Part shown: positions 49,595 to 60,764 of the stretch, in pieces | Position numbering within the stretch: position 1 is the first letter of the stretch | How the letters are laid out: each line of letters begins with the position of its first letter | Assembly: GCA_028752905.1 (NCBI GenBank) | Contig: JAQNBH010000012.1 | Span: 27,041,816-27,105,815, forward strand | Reading direction: 5' to 3' | DNA length: 64,000 nt | Origin: Cladorhizidae sp. MBARI D1340-BT2 | Taxonomy: Eukaryota > Porifera > Demospongiae > Poecilosclerida > Cladorhizidae | Position numbers and translations under genes: made by a program | The notes under the pieces: generated by a model | Database searches by the model: none | Seen by the model: the letters and a program-made list of their open reading frames with translations, nothing else | Told to the model about the DNA's origin: nothing

Positions 49595-52500
49595 CAGGGT
49601 TTCATTTAGAAAATTGTCCAAGGGGGGGCAACTGGAGGAATCTGGTTTAAGGGGGGGTATGATGTTTAAAGATGTGACAAAGTTTCATAAACGCCATCGG
49701 GGGGGCGGGGTATGCTTGAATGTGTGTGTGTGTGTGTGTGTGTGCAGGGTTTCATACAGAATTTTGAGTTTTGGGAGGGGGGGGGGGGGGGGGGGGGGAA
49801 CTCCAAAGTTTGGTGTTGATGTGGAGGAGGGTTGTACAGCGCATAACAACTAGGGGGGTCTGGGGCATGCTCCCCCAGAATTATTTTAAAAAAATAGATG
49901 CTCTGAGATTGATTCTGAGTCATTCTGGGGGTACTAGTAGTCAGTTCTAAAAGGGAAGTCTACACATCCAGACCCAGTTTTATTTGGGTTGTGTGAAGGG
50001 AGGGGGTGGAATTTATTACTACTTTGTATGCACTATATTCCTTTATTAATGCACTTTAATAGAGAATTGTTAGGGAAAAGAAAAAATGTTAGGGGGGGAG
50101 GAGGAACTGGTCTTTGTGGAGATCTCAGGGCGTCCCCCCCCCTCCTAAATGATGGTATGTGCGGACTTCCCTGTGTTTTTTTTGTTTTTGGTTGGCTGAG
50201 GTGGCTTCAGCCTGGATATATTTGATATTATAATGTGGAACTAACAGTTGACACAAAGGTTGTAGAAAGGTAAACTGGTGGTAGAAATACTGTCCATGTG
50301 ATCTATTTATAGAAGGGAACAATACTAGACACTTACATCATCATATTATTGAGTGATATATAAATTGAAGCATAGAGAGAAACAAAATATAAAAATGGAT
50401 ATTCGTTCGTTTTCAGGAGTGCATCCAAGTCTTTGGTAGTTTCTAGCTGTAGTGATGCTGAGATGGTAATGAGTCTGAGATTGATGTACAGCCCAATCCT
50501 CCTAAGAAGCATTGCTCAAGTTCTACTTCTAAACCACCTTCCAAGTCAGGATCTGGAATCAGGAGATACAACAAAAAGTGGGAAGAAACTTTTCCCTGGT
50601 TAGAGTTGGATGAAAATTTACAGGGTGCGTTCTGCAAATTATGCAAAAAGGGTGGAAGATCTATTCAGAGGACTGGTGGGGCTTGGATTACCAAACCATT
50701 CACTAACTGAAAGAAGGCGACTCAGAAAATGAAATCACATTCAAAAAGTGAAATGCACCTTCTATCCTGTCAATTGGACATGGAAGCTGATAGAGTTATG
50801 CGAGAAGGATCCATTATCAGCCAGCTTCAAAATGTTGGAGAGCAGCAAAGATTACAAAATAGGAAGACAATTAAAGCTCACATCCAATGTACTAGCTCAT
50901 CAGCACATTGCACATAATTACTAACTTTGACAACCTACTTGAATTTGTAGCAAGTTGTGGTGGAGAGACTCTTCAAACTTTTATTGATAGAGCTGGAAGA
51001 AATGCAACGTACAACTCAAAAATGGCTGTAGTAGAGTTTGTGAATACTCTTGGAACATGGGTGGAAGAGTCTCTACTCAAACGGCTTCATTTTTTAGCAT
51101 CAAGGCTGATGAATGCACTGTACTACCATAGAGGAGCTGATAATTTGTTGTCATTGGGTGGAGAGCAGTGTACCAGAAGAACACTTCCCTTAAAGAAAGC
51201 TAATGCTGAAAGTATCTATTCTGCTTCAGTGGAGTACTTCAAGGAAAAGAACATTCAGTTGGGAAGGCTTATAGGAATGGGATTTGATGGAGCTACTACT
51301 TTCTCTAGTGACGAAACAGGAGTTCAAAGAAGGTTGAAAGAGCTCTCACCTCATTCACTTGTCCCCTGTCTGTCAGGTCCTTCAACTGGCTTCTGTACAA
51401 GCTGCTAATGCTACACCAGGTATCAAGCATGTCGACACTACTAAGATGACATTATGGAAGTTCTTTGATTACTCTCCATAACGTGCAGAGTCATTAAAGA
51501 AAGTACTAGATCTTCCAGAGCTCAAGATTGTGAAACCGTCAAACACACGCTGGCTTGCACATGAGCGTTGTGTCAAAGCAGTAAAAGCTAGTTACAGCTC
51601 AATAGTTCTTGCTCTTGAAAATATATATGGAACATCACATGAACCAGAAGCTCTTGAACTAAGTAAAGCCCTTTCTAGTCACTCCAAAATAGCGGCAATG
51701 TACCTACTTGACTACATTCTTCCTCAAGTGGCAAAGCTTAGCCGTGCCTTACAGACCAAGCACCTGGACCTCTCTGTTATTTCTAGTCTAGTGGATGCTA
51801 CTTTTAATTCACTTGATGATGCTATACAGCCTTCAGCAAATTGGGTTTTACAGCTACAAGATGCAAGAGAAGAGTTAAAAGCAGAAACAGGTATTGAAGT
51901 GACTTATTTAGATATATGCCCTTTTCAAGAAAGAGTGGGCAAGCTTTTATCAGACTCATCAAAGATAACATATCCAGCAGGTTTAGATCCTCCTCAAAAG
52001 ATGTGTTATCAGCATTCAGTATTTTTGATCCAAAGAAAGTGCCCAGCCTCTCTACTCATGAGCTACCTTTATATGGAGACAGTGCAATTCAAACTCTCAT
52101 TGGACAGTTTGGGAAAGATTTACCAGCTAAATCATTGGAAGGAACTGAATTTGAGAAGGCCGCCATTGTCTCGTCTGACCTCAGCACAGAGTGGAAAATG
52201 GATCATCAGCTCTTTTTTATTAAGCAGCCAAAAGATGATACATCCATGCAACTGAAGGAATTACTCACCAATGACATGCTTATAGCATTATTCCCCAATC
52301 TACATAAACTGGCAACCATATGCCCATTTCTACAGCATCAGCGGAACAAAGTTTCTCAGACATAAAATTAATAAAGAATCACCTTCGTAACCGCTTAACT
52401 GAACTTAGCCTGTCCAACTTAATGAAAATTGTCATTGAATCTCCCGAAAAACTGACTGATAGTGATTTGGAAGAAATTGTTGACGTGTGGAGTAGAAAAG

Positions 52501-52695
52501 GTAGACGGATTGCTGTGTAAACTCTCATTCAGACTCTTATCTCATTACATATGCATAATCTCACTGCTCATGCACTTTGTCAAGCTCTTATAAACATCAA
52601 TAATGAATTTTAATAATACAATTTCCAAGGGGGGGGGGGGGGCAAAAAGGTTCCAAGGTGGGGCACCTGCTCCCCCTTGCCCAAATGAAACTCTG
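49595..52695 (+). mobile_element. hAT-like transposon with 5-bp target duplication (3101 bp)
   Basis: Ends CAGGGTTTCATTTAG and CAAATGAAACTCTG; ACTAT duplicated (49590-49594, 52696-52700) around an empty site CACACTATACTAGTA seen in U4 and U6. A second CAGGGTTTCATACAG terminus occurs at 49746 after a (TG)n run, suggesting a nested relative. Long G runs lie just inside both ends. The transposase occupies the right half. Confidence 0.8.
50549..52520 (+). pseudogene. hAT transposase (KIAA1586-like type), broken
   Basis: Starts around YNKKWEETFPWLELDE and CKLCKKGG (zinc-finger-like), continues with SKMAVVEFVNTLGTWVEESL, GMGFDGATTFSSDETGVQRRL (50908-51408), then SNTRWLAHERCVKAVKASY, LLDYILPQVAKLSRALQTK (51530-52255), and ends with ISTASAEQSFSDIKLIKNH and NRLTELSLSNLMKIV (52320-52520), the C-terminal dimerisation motif. 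Stops after 50709 and 50917 and frameshifts near 51410, 51930 and 52330 inactivate it. The first catalytic Asp region is poorly kept. Confidence 0.75.
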
Positions 52696-52699
52696 ACTA

Positions 52700-53110
52700 T
52701 ACTAGTAACACCACTAAGTACAACTACAAATCAAACTCCCACAGGAAGGATACTTACCACAACTAGCCTCCACCACCTGATCCCATAAACACACCACACC
52801 TACCATCCCAACCAACTCACTCATACACACCACCCTAAATTCACATACCACCCAATCAGCCTAACTCATATACACCACACACCACCATCCCAACCAATTC
52901 ACACATCACCCAAAATCATATACACATACCCCACTAACCCACTAGACCTCAACTCATACCCCACTACCCCACTAGACCTCAACTCCATCTAATACATACA
53001 CCATGCCCAACCACAATCCATGCCCACAGAGCTAATTCATACCCACACCACTCCCAAACTCATACAAACACCACCCAATTCATACCCTCTTTACCCACAA
53101 ACTCAATCAT
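52700..53110 (+). repeat. CA-rich degenerate tract, U5
   Basis: Same type as 21860-22250, with local repeats of ACCCCACTAGACCTCAACTC. It continues after the MITE at 53551-53640. No gene. Confidence 0.65.
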
Positions 53111-53111
53111 A

Positions 53112-53550
53112 AGGCCTGTCCACACTGCACACTGGAGTCGACTTAAGTAGTTTCATAAGTGTTTCTAGCAAGGTGTACAAGTAGCTAGCTAGCTATAGCT
53201 AGATAACTGACCCTTGTAGCCTCTACCTGTGTATCTCAAATAAAACTGATCTTGCATGGGCCTTCCTTGCCATTAATACTCTCCTTCTCCTTCTCTGAAC
53301 AGCATGAGACTTCATCAGCCGTAGATAGGCCATCATCCACACGGAAAAAAGAAGAACTCGATACGTAGCTAACAGTTAGGTTTCGCGCATGCGTGACATT
53401 TTTGACGACCGTGGGCGGTCCCGTGCAGGTGACTTCGCTGTTCATTTCTGTAGTGTGGATGCGCGCAAAACGACTTAAGTCGTTTTGCAACTGAAACGAC
53501 TCAGAAAACGATTTGAAACGTTTCCATTTTTGTGTAGTGTGGACAGGCCT
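53112..53550. mobile_element. 439-bp MITE with AGGCCTGTCCACACT ends
   Basis: Termini AGGCCTGTCCACACTGCAC and its complement GTGTAGTGTGGACAGGCCT, flanked by ATA (53109-53111, 53551-53553). A 3-bp duplication and the AGGCC start suggest the PIF/Harbinger group. The interior has a GCGCATGCG palindrome (53385-53393) and a 106-codon minus frame (53236-53556) with no recognised motif. Confidence 0.7.
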
Positions 53551-53640
53551 ATACACACACTAACTCCAACATGTCAACTCATATAAACTCAATTCCCATT
53601 ATTCTTATAATTAAAAACATTCTACATTTAGCTCTCTCCA

Positions 53641-54282
53641 GCACACATTCTTTTACACATAGTTCCATCTCCCCCCTCCCCCCTCCCCACCACCACCACC
53701 AACACCTCCCTCCTATCCCAACCCACATGTAGATCACACCCAATATTATCCCAACTTCTTGTCATTTGTGAAAGCAAAAATTTAAAAAACACAGCCCAAT
53801 TGCTATACCCAGCCAGGATTTATGAACGGGATCACTGCCTGGACATGACAAGTTGGTGTGTGATATGAAAACTAGCACTAGTTATAGGCGTTCTCACCCT
53901 CACTGCCACCACCAGGCTGATCACCAACAGCACCAACACAGTCAAAACAATAACATTTATTATGTAGTACTTCAGTGGCTCAGATCTTATGGCTCAACTC
54001 CTCCAGTGTATGAACATCATAAATAAAATGCTTAGCTTATACATTTATGCTTCATACAATTCTTTATGCTAAATTTCTTCTGACGCATCATTTGTATGCT
54101 CTGTATTTTCTATTTCTGTGTCAGCGAGTAACTAGCAACCTTTGTATTCTGGGAGCTGCGATATGCGAGTTGACTTGTACCGATAATTTATCTTTCTTAG
54201 ATCAATTAATTTTTTGGCAAACATTTTAATTGAATGCTCGGTCTTCAGGGGCAAATGAAAACGTGGAAACAATTGTTAAAGA
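53641..54282 (+). other. Conserved pre-array block, U5 (no array follows)
   Basis: Homologous to 22251-23041 and 36851-37626, ending in GGTCTTCAGGGGCAAATG. Where the other two are followed by minisatellite, this one passes into an unrelated 390-bp segment. Confidence 0.5.
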
Positions 54283-54670
54283 GTCATCTACTGCTAACGA
54301 CTCCCTAACCTGACTAAACTGCCTGACTGTCTGTTAAGGCTCTTACCCCAGTTACCCTGTTGCCCAATGTTGGCAATACATGGTAACTTAAAGATTAATA
54401 GAAATACACTCAATTCCAGCACACTCAATCAGAACTCAAGCTCAAAAAAGATCACATGACTGTCCATGTACGTGGCTTATATAGCAAACACAATATATGT
54501 GCCTAAAAATAGTACAGACTAATAATAGACTAATTACTGCATATCAAGTTAATTTACGGTCATCACAGTCACGACCACAGTCACGACCTAATAAGGTCAT
54601 AACTGTCTCGGTTCATTGTGCATGATCAGGGAGTCCTGCCTGCAGTTAGGGGGTTGGGCTCCATGACAAC
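54283..54670 (+). other. Unit-specific segment with LTR-like features
   Basis: Takes the place of minisatellite and leader. It contains GGCTTATATAGCAAAC (TATA box-like, near 54475), repeated CAGTCACGACC, and AATAAGG. It may be a solo LTR starting TGTTAAAGAG at 54273, but no second copy is available for comparison. Confidence 0.3.
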
Positions 54671-54745
54671 TGCTATGGACAAAGATTTAAGCAACAATTG
54701 GAGCATGTTTTGAGGATGCTTCCACCACACATTGCTTTGGCAGTA
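54671..54745. repeat. Foldback palindrome, single-arm remnant, U6
   Basis: Only the end of the right arm (GGACAAAGATTTAAGC, GAGGATGCTTCCACCACAC) remains, so no hairpin can form. Confidence 0.55.
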
Positions 54746-57700
54746 AGGAACACCCAGCCACACTACAAATAGTTGGCACTATGGTTGACAAATACCCACA
54801 CTTGGTCCATCTAGTACTCAGAAAATATAAGAGAAGGACCCCTTACCAACAGACACATAACCATGATGTCAAGAAGCCGGGACCAGCCAAGTGTCCTAAA
54901 GAGAAAGTATACCTTTGCTGTCCCACCTGCCATCACTCACATGACAGTTTATTAGTTCTTACGAAGTTCAGTCTGAGTTTATTAGTTAATTGATTACTTT
55001 AAGGGTAATACGGCCTTTTATTAGTTCTTACACAGGCTTACTGAATGGCAAGGATGCAACCATCAAGTTAGACACAGCAGCTTCACACTCTGTGGTTTAC
55101 AAGACTTGCACTTCTGGAAGGCTCTTTCAAGGGAGAGAAGCTATCCTTAGTAAGGGTGACTGGTCCACTCAAGGAATTTGACATAGCAAACATAAACATT
55201 GACATAGGTGGGAGACTGCAAAACTTCAAGGAGCTGTGGCTGATGGCATCACTGCTGATATTCTACTTGGTCAAGATGCTCCCTTCCTAAACCACTTACT
55301 TGAGCCATTAGTGAAAGAGAGACTGATGATTTAAACACAAGCTATGTTGGTACAGACCAGACAAGCTGCAGAGCAAGAGCAACAACACTTGCAGGCTGAT
55401 GAGATAGCTACAGTGAACTCAGGAGAAATACTCACACCGTGGGAGGAGTTAGTTGGAAATGACAGCGATATTTTAGTTAACCTGGATCAGAAACCCAGAT
55501 AAAGCAAATGACAAAAATGAAAAGATGCTTAAGGCTTTGTCTCTATCCCATCTGTCATTCCTGAGATGAATATATCCTCTAAATAAGATGAGAACACACC
55601 TCTCAACCAGATGAGAACACAAACTCTAAAATACTTGGTAAACAAGTCCGTGATGATGAACAGGTTGCCAGACTTTATGCAGAGCAACAGAACAACTCAT
55701 ACTTGCACAAAGAGTGCGCTGAATCAGGGGAACTCTGATTAATTTTGTGAGCTATTTAGATGTCAACACGACAAGTTAGACAATGAAGTGCACCAACTAG
55801 TGTTGCCAGGCAACAGACAACAGCAAGCCATCCGGTTAGCTCACACTGTCTCCATGGCCAGTTCACCTCGGATAGAATAAAGCCAGACACAGACTGCTGC
55901 CCCACTTTTAATGGCTAGGCCTCAGCTGGGATATGAATCAAGCCTGTGAATCTTGCACTAAATACCAGAAGGTAGGTAGACGCCCACACACCCTGGCTCC
56001 ACTAATCTCTATGCCAATTATCACCGAACCAATGACAAGGGTAGCTTTTGATATAGTTGATCCTGCCTCACACTAGAGCCAGCAACAAATGAATATCTGT
56101 TAACAGATTTTTCCAGATGGTGATGCCACACTACTCAGGAAAGATGTTGCTGAAACTGTTTCTTCAGCTTTGACATATTCTCTCCCCTAGGAATACCAGC
56201 TAAACAAAATATTACAGATCAGGGCAGCAATTTTCTATCATTCTTGTGAAGACCTTAATCAGAAACTAGGCATTTACCATATCAAAGCAAGTCCATACCT
56301 CAGACGAATGGCATGTTAGAACAGTTTCTTGCCACATGGAAACAAATGATCAAGAAGGTCGTAAACACACACAAGAGTGGGACACATTGCTTACTGCAAT
56401 CTTGTTTGCTTATAAGGAAGTCCCCAACCAATCCATATGATTTTCTCTAGACTTCGGTCTTCATGTTAGAGGACTTCTGCAGATTTTGGCGGAGACCTGG
56501 ATTTAACAGTCAGTGTAACGACACCGCTGCTATATGTTTATCAACCGTGAGGCAGAATCTGGAACAGATGCAGCACATAGCACCAGTTACATACAGAGTG
56601 CACATGCATGACAGAAAGAAAAGGCATAGAACTATTCATGTCAACATGATGAAGTCCTGGCACAGTCCAGTGGCATCTGTATTTTCTATCACCTTAACCG
56701 TCTCACCGCCGTATCCGCCATATGGCGGAGTTGTAAATGACCGCGACAAAAACAAATATATAAAATCGTTAGTTTTAGCTACGCATGTGCTAAATATACC
56801 TGGGGATGTCCCTTGCTTTGCTAGAGCTGGAATTAAAATAGCTGAGGTATAGTGCCTAGGTAACCAAGGTATTCGTGACGTCAAACTCAGCTGATCGATT
56901 AAAAAATGGCTTCTAGACTAAATTGGACGATGTTTTGGCAATGCTGGATGACGACGAATTCGGTCTGTCTGAGGTTGAAAGCAGTGATGAGGAAGGAGAA
57001 GGGCCTACCACGGAGAACAGACTAGAAATCCTGAAGAGCTAGTAACTCTGAATGACATCGTAGATTCAGAACCTTTTTTTGCCAGTCCAGAGATAGTAGC
57101 GCTGATTTGCGTAGGGATCCAGGTCTTGAGACTGATGATGGTGAAGAACAGGAACAAGATGTCCCAGGAAAATAAATAGCCATACATGTAAGATCCCTTA
57201 GCATTACTGCCTTTTTCCTGACTTGTATAAAAAATAGCATTTACCTGGGTACTTCGCGGGTACTAGCTATCCATCTATATAGCTATAATAATATAAAGCT
57301 AGTAGGTAGTTAGTTAGCTATGGTTTCTAATTATCTGCCCTAGTAAAATATGACACTGTCATTTTATTATATTTACATCATGATGTAATCTCTGTCCATA
57401 TTCTGCCTAAAAATACAATCAAAACAAACAATCAAATGTTATAATGAAATTCATCGTATGTGGTCAGTTGCTAGGCATCCTACAGTTGACCACAATGTTT
57501 GTCAACACCAATGCTATAACATCAACCATGGTTGCTAGGGACATTTGCGCACTCCTGGTTGAATATAAAATATTATGTAAAATAACGTCAATATTTTTAA
57601 AAAGTGCTGTGTAAATCCAGCGGTGGAAGGGTTAACAGATGAAGAAACTCTGCAGGGACTTCTCTGACCAACCCTATGGGAATCAGATTCAAAAGCTCTC

Positions 57701-58129
57701 ATGGGACCAAACTTAAATGATGCAAAGACTTCAGAGCTCCAATGCTTGATGGATACTTCCCCAACAGTCTTCACAAATATCTCTGGGGAAACAACGACAG
57801 TGGAACATGCCATTGAGACCAAGCAATCCCAACCCATCAGATTCTGTCAAGGGAAGTTCCCCAAGAATTGTGAAGATGGTATTCACAGGAATCGAGACAT
57901 TGTTGGAACATAATATTATAGAACCATTAATACCCCTGGTCATTTCAATCCTAACGGTAGAAGGATGAAATGGTAAGAATGTACATTCATTAGAGCCAAT
58001 TGAATGCACTTACACAAGACAACCAACAGTCAGACAAGACGAGTATTGTTCACAGATCAGAAGTGACAATTTCCACACACTCTCCTGCTAACTACTCCAT
58101 ACTCCTTAAGGAAGGGGTGGGGGCAGAGG
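54746..58129 (+). pseudogene. Gypsy-family remnant, U6 (long-integrase subgroup, split by piggyBac)
   Basis: A gag piece at 54781-54945 is open (YPHLVHLVLRKYKRRTPYQQ, CPTCHHSHD); an 85-bp insertion at 54946-55033 containing TTTATTAGTTCTTAC twice separates it from the protease (LLNGKDATIKL, LDTAAS at 55038-55330). The PDENT linker is nearly gone (55565-55630). Integrase 55780-56470 carries several stops but keeps the late core (KEVPNQS, 56420-56480) seen also in U2. VTYRVHM is open at 56580. The remnant is interrupted at 56698-57631 and resumes with the reverse transcriptase start, damaged but still carrying TAG at the shared position (57991). Confidence 0.7.
56698..57631 (+). mobile_element. 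piggyBac-like transposon relic (934 bp)
   Basis: TTAA on both sides (56694-56697, 57632-57635); empty site ACCTTAACAGATG in U1, U3 and U5. Termini CCGTCTCACCGCCG and CAGCGGTGGAAGGG. The interior frame from about 56930 reads LDDDEFGLSEVESSDEEGEG, an acidic piggyBac-type N-terminus, then breaks. The right half (GTTTGTCAACACCAATGCTA, ATGGTTGCTAGGGA) matches the 47354 relic, so both are one family. Confidence 0.75.
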
Positions 58130-58206
58130 CCCAAGCCTAACTGGCAACACTTAGCCTGCACAATCAACAATTTACACTCACACACATGTTAATGTGTGGG
58201 ACCTCT

Positions 58207-60074
58207 CAGGGTTTTATCTGGGGGGGGAGACCGGGGTATGTTTCCCCACCCAAGAGGACATGTTTCCCCCCCCACCCTCCCCTCCCACTCATTAATTTTT
58301 TTTATGAAGTTGCATAATGAAATACATAACTAAACATGTAAAGCTCTTGTCTTAATCGTGCTCCATATAGTCACAATTTTATCTAAGTCTATATCAGATA
58401 ATTTATCTGGTCCTTCAATGACTATTTTCATCAAATTGCTAAGGCTTGAATCAGCAAGTCTATTTCGTAGCCTTGTTTTGACAGTTTTCATTGCTGAAAA
58501 GCTACGCTCTACTGAAGCAGTGCTTACTGGAAGACAAACTAAGATTGACATTAGCTTCACAATGTTAGGAAACATTTGCCTGTAGATAGGACTTTTAAGG
58601 ACTTCCTCTATCCCCTCTTGCATGTTTCGGACTCTTTTTGTGAGTTTAAAAGGCGTCTGTACGTCATCCATTCTTCCATAACCAGCTCAGAGTCAATATC
58701 AGGACAAACGTAACCACTTTGCCGTTGTCGTCTACTTCCGATTGGACCCATACTGTCAACAAAGTTGAATTAACTTGTCTTTACCATACTCTCTGTATCT
58801 TTGATCAGATTCAGGTGGCAAGTGATGTGGATCAAAAATTGAAAATGCAATTAATAAATCCTTACCATCAGCAAATCTGCCGTTAGTGTAATGAAAGGAT
58901 TTATTACCCGAGTGTGGAAAGTGCTCAAGGTTTCTTCGAAGGACTCCATAGCAATACCAGACAATTGAAGGTCTGGAATAACTTCCTTTAGACTGGCATT
59001 CCATGCAGAGTCTGTAGGAGATACTTGAATAGCATGCAATTCCTGAAGAGTCGAAGATACTGCCAACTGAACTTGAACAAGATCAAAGCCCTTTGTCTGT
59101 AAGGCTCTACAAAGCCTTGCAATACTGCCAAGCATCTCAGAAAGCATGTAAATGGATGCTACTGTTTCCAGCTTTCTGAGAAGTAGAGACAGACCATGAG
59201 CTTCAGCATCACCAGACTCCTCATAAATTGCCACAACTATTGCAATGTATGATCTTTTAACTGACCTGATTGTGTTTTCATGCGACAGCCAGCGGTTCAA
59301 CTAGATCAGCAAAGTTAGTTGTATGGGCAATTCTATTTTTGGCCAAATAGTAGGTGCACCGTAACAATTTCTTCACAACAGTACGATTTTCATCTCGTTG
59401 TCTTCTTGAAACAGACTGTATCTGCTCAATAATTGTACCTTCTCTCTGGGAATGCTCGTGTTCTAAAGCCAGTAAAGATGCCTCCTTATGCCAGTTGGAC
59501 TTAGCATGCTCTTGCATTTTCTCTCTGGCCTTTTTCCAAGCTCTAAATGGCTCATGTACCCAAGCTCCTCGAACTTGAAGGGGAGGCTTTCCCCACTTCT
59601 CACAGATGGTACAGAATGCCCCATCAATTGCTGAATCGTGTCGAACCCAAGGGAAGTCATGTAACAACCTTGAATTGAAAGACATTCTTTTCTTTGATTG
59701 CTTGACTTGTTCCTTTCTGCTAGTTTTTTCCATTTTCTTCTTTTTGGAGGATTATCCATTTCAGTGTCAGACAAACTTGCATTATTGTCAGATTGATCAC
59801 CACCAGACTCAAAAGAATGCAGTCCAGCACTTACACCAGTTTCAGGCTTATTTCTTGGACTAGTGCAGGGTCAAGCACAGGTATTTTCTTAGTAAAATAC
59901 TTTCTTAGATCCATTTTAAAGCAATCAAAGAGCATGATATAGCTTCCATGTGCTCTCCAGACAAACCTAGCCCACTGCACTTAGTGTTATTGGCATATTA
60001 AGAACCACGTGTGGCAATTAACACATTTGTCCAATGTTTCCCCCCCAAAAACAATATCCCCAGATAAAACCCTG
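58207..60074 (-). mobile_element. hAT-like transposon with 5-bp target duplication (1868 bp)
   Basis: Termini CAGGGTTTTATCTGGG and CCCAGATAAAACCCTG; CCTCT duplicated (58202-58206, 60075-60079) with the empty site GACCTCTCACCTC in all other units. It shares terminus type and transposase type with the 49595 element. It is internally deleted. Confidence 0.8.
58330..59774 (-). pseudogene. hAT transposase (KIAA1586-like type), catalytic core deleted
   Basis: On the minus strand: N-terminal part 59278-59733 (RLLHDFPWVRHDSA, CTICEKWGKPP, then a Lys-rich and Gln-rich region ending TTNFADLVEPLAVA), directly joined at about 59295 to the late part NRWLSHENTIRSVKRSY (58851-59300) with LCRALQTKGFDLVQ, and a C-terminal dimerisation domain at 58330-58671 (PVSTASVERSFSAMKTVKT, RNRLADSSLSNLMKIV). 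The region with the first two catalytic residues is missing, as in non-autonomous derivatives. Confidence 0.8.
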
Positions 60075-60139
60075 CCTCTCACCTCACACACTAACGACTT
60101 GGATTTGATTGGTTATTTGTACCTACCTCATTTGTGTAA

Positions 60140-60642
60140 ATGTAAATGAAATGTGTTGCCAGTGAGTGTAAATGTGTTGCCTTGTTTCTCACCCTGATGA
60201 AGACGGAGCATTGAGGTAGAAACAGGCAAAAACATAACAAAATACTCATTAAAAAATAAATCTAATGATGAAAGTTAACACTCAAGAAAAATGGATGTTG
60301 CCACTTCTCCTTCCGTTGATTGCTTGAAGCTACTCTCATTGTCAAATCTCCACGAAGACGTGAGGAAGCCACAAAGTTCATAACATAGCAATCCCAATGA
60401 TACGTTTGCTTATTCTAGCTAGCTAAATTTGGTGAGCACAGTGAAGTTGTTCTTCAGATGCCTCTAGATTTGCTAGTCTGCACATGTGTCCCCTTAATGG
60501 CATATTTCTTACTGCTGTAAGTAAAGCAGAAGATGCCATGAATCAATTTCTGTACTCCATTGTTAACTTTACAGAGCAATGTGGAGGGGGAAGGACAAGT
60601 GAAGAGCAAGCACGAGGAAAAGGGATTGAAAAGTTATGCTAA
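60140..60642 (-). other. Inverted terminus and 3' flank of the U6 death-domain copy
   Basis: Reversed minisatellite monomer, CCCTGATGAAGACGG, and the same non-coding flank as in U1. No separate gene. Confidence 0.45.
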
Positions 60643-60764
60643 TTACATGCCAGAACATTTCACATGTGCCAGGAGAAATGGAGCTGGTCTGAAGACTTTG
60701 GAGGACTTTTCATGAATACCTAACAGAACATCACATAACCACACTAGCTTTGAAGTCACATGTT

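Larger units (their letters stand above)
38573..54282 (+). repeat. Composite unit U5 (enlarged by five insertions)
   Basis: Leader, truncated left direct repeat (38751-38783), foldback, gypsy remnant, right direct repeat (41879-41998), death-domain gene, 5' block, CA-rich tract and pre-array block. Insertions at 40290, 42319, 47354, 49595 and 53112 account for the large size. The pre-array block ends at about 54282, and no minisatellite follows. Confidence 0.8.

Noticed and set aside
53236..53556. 106-codon minus frame in the 53112 MITE
   Set aside because: It spans nearly the whole small transposon including its terminal repeat, and shows no motif.
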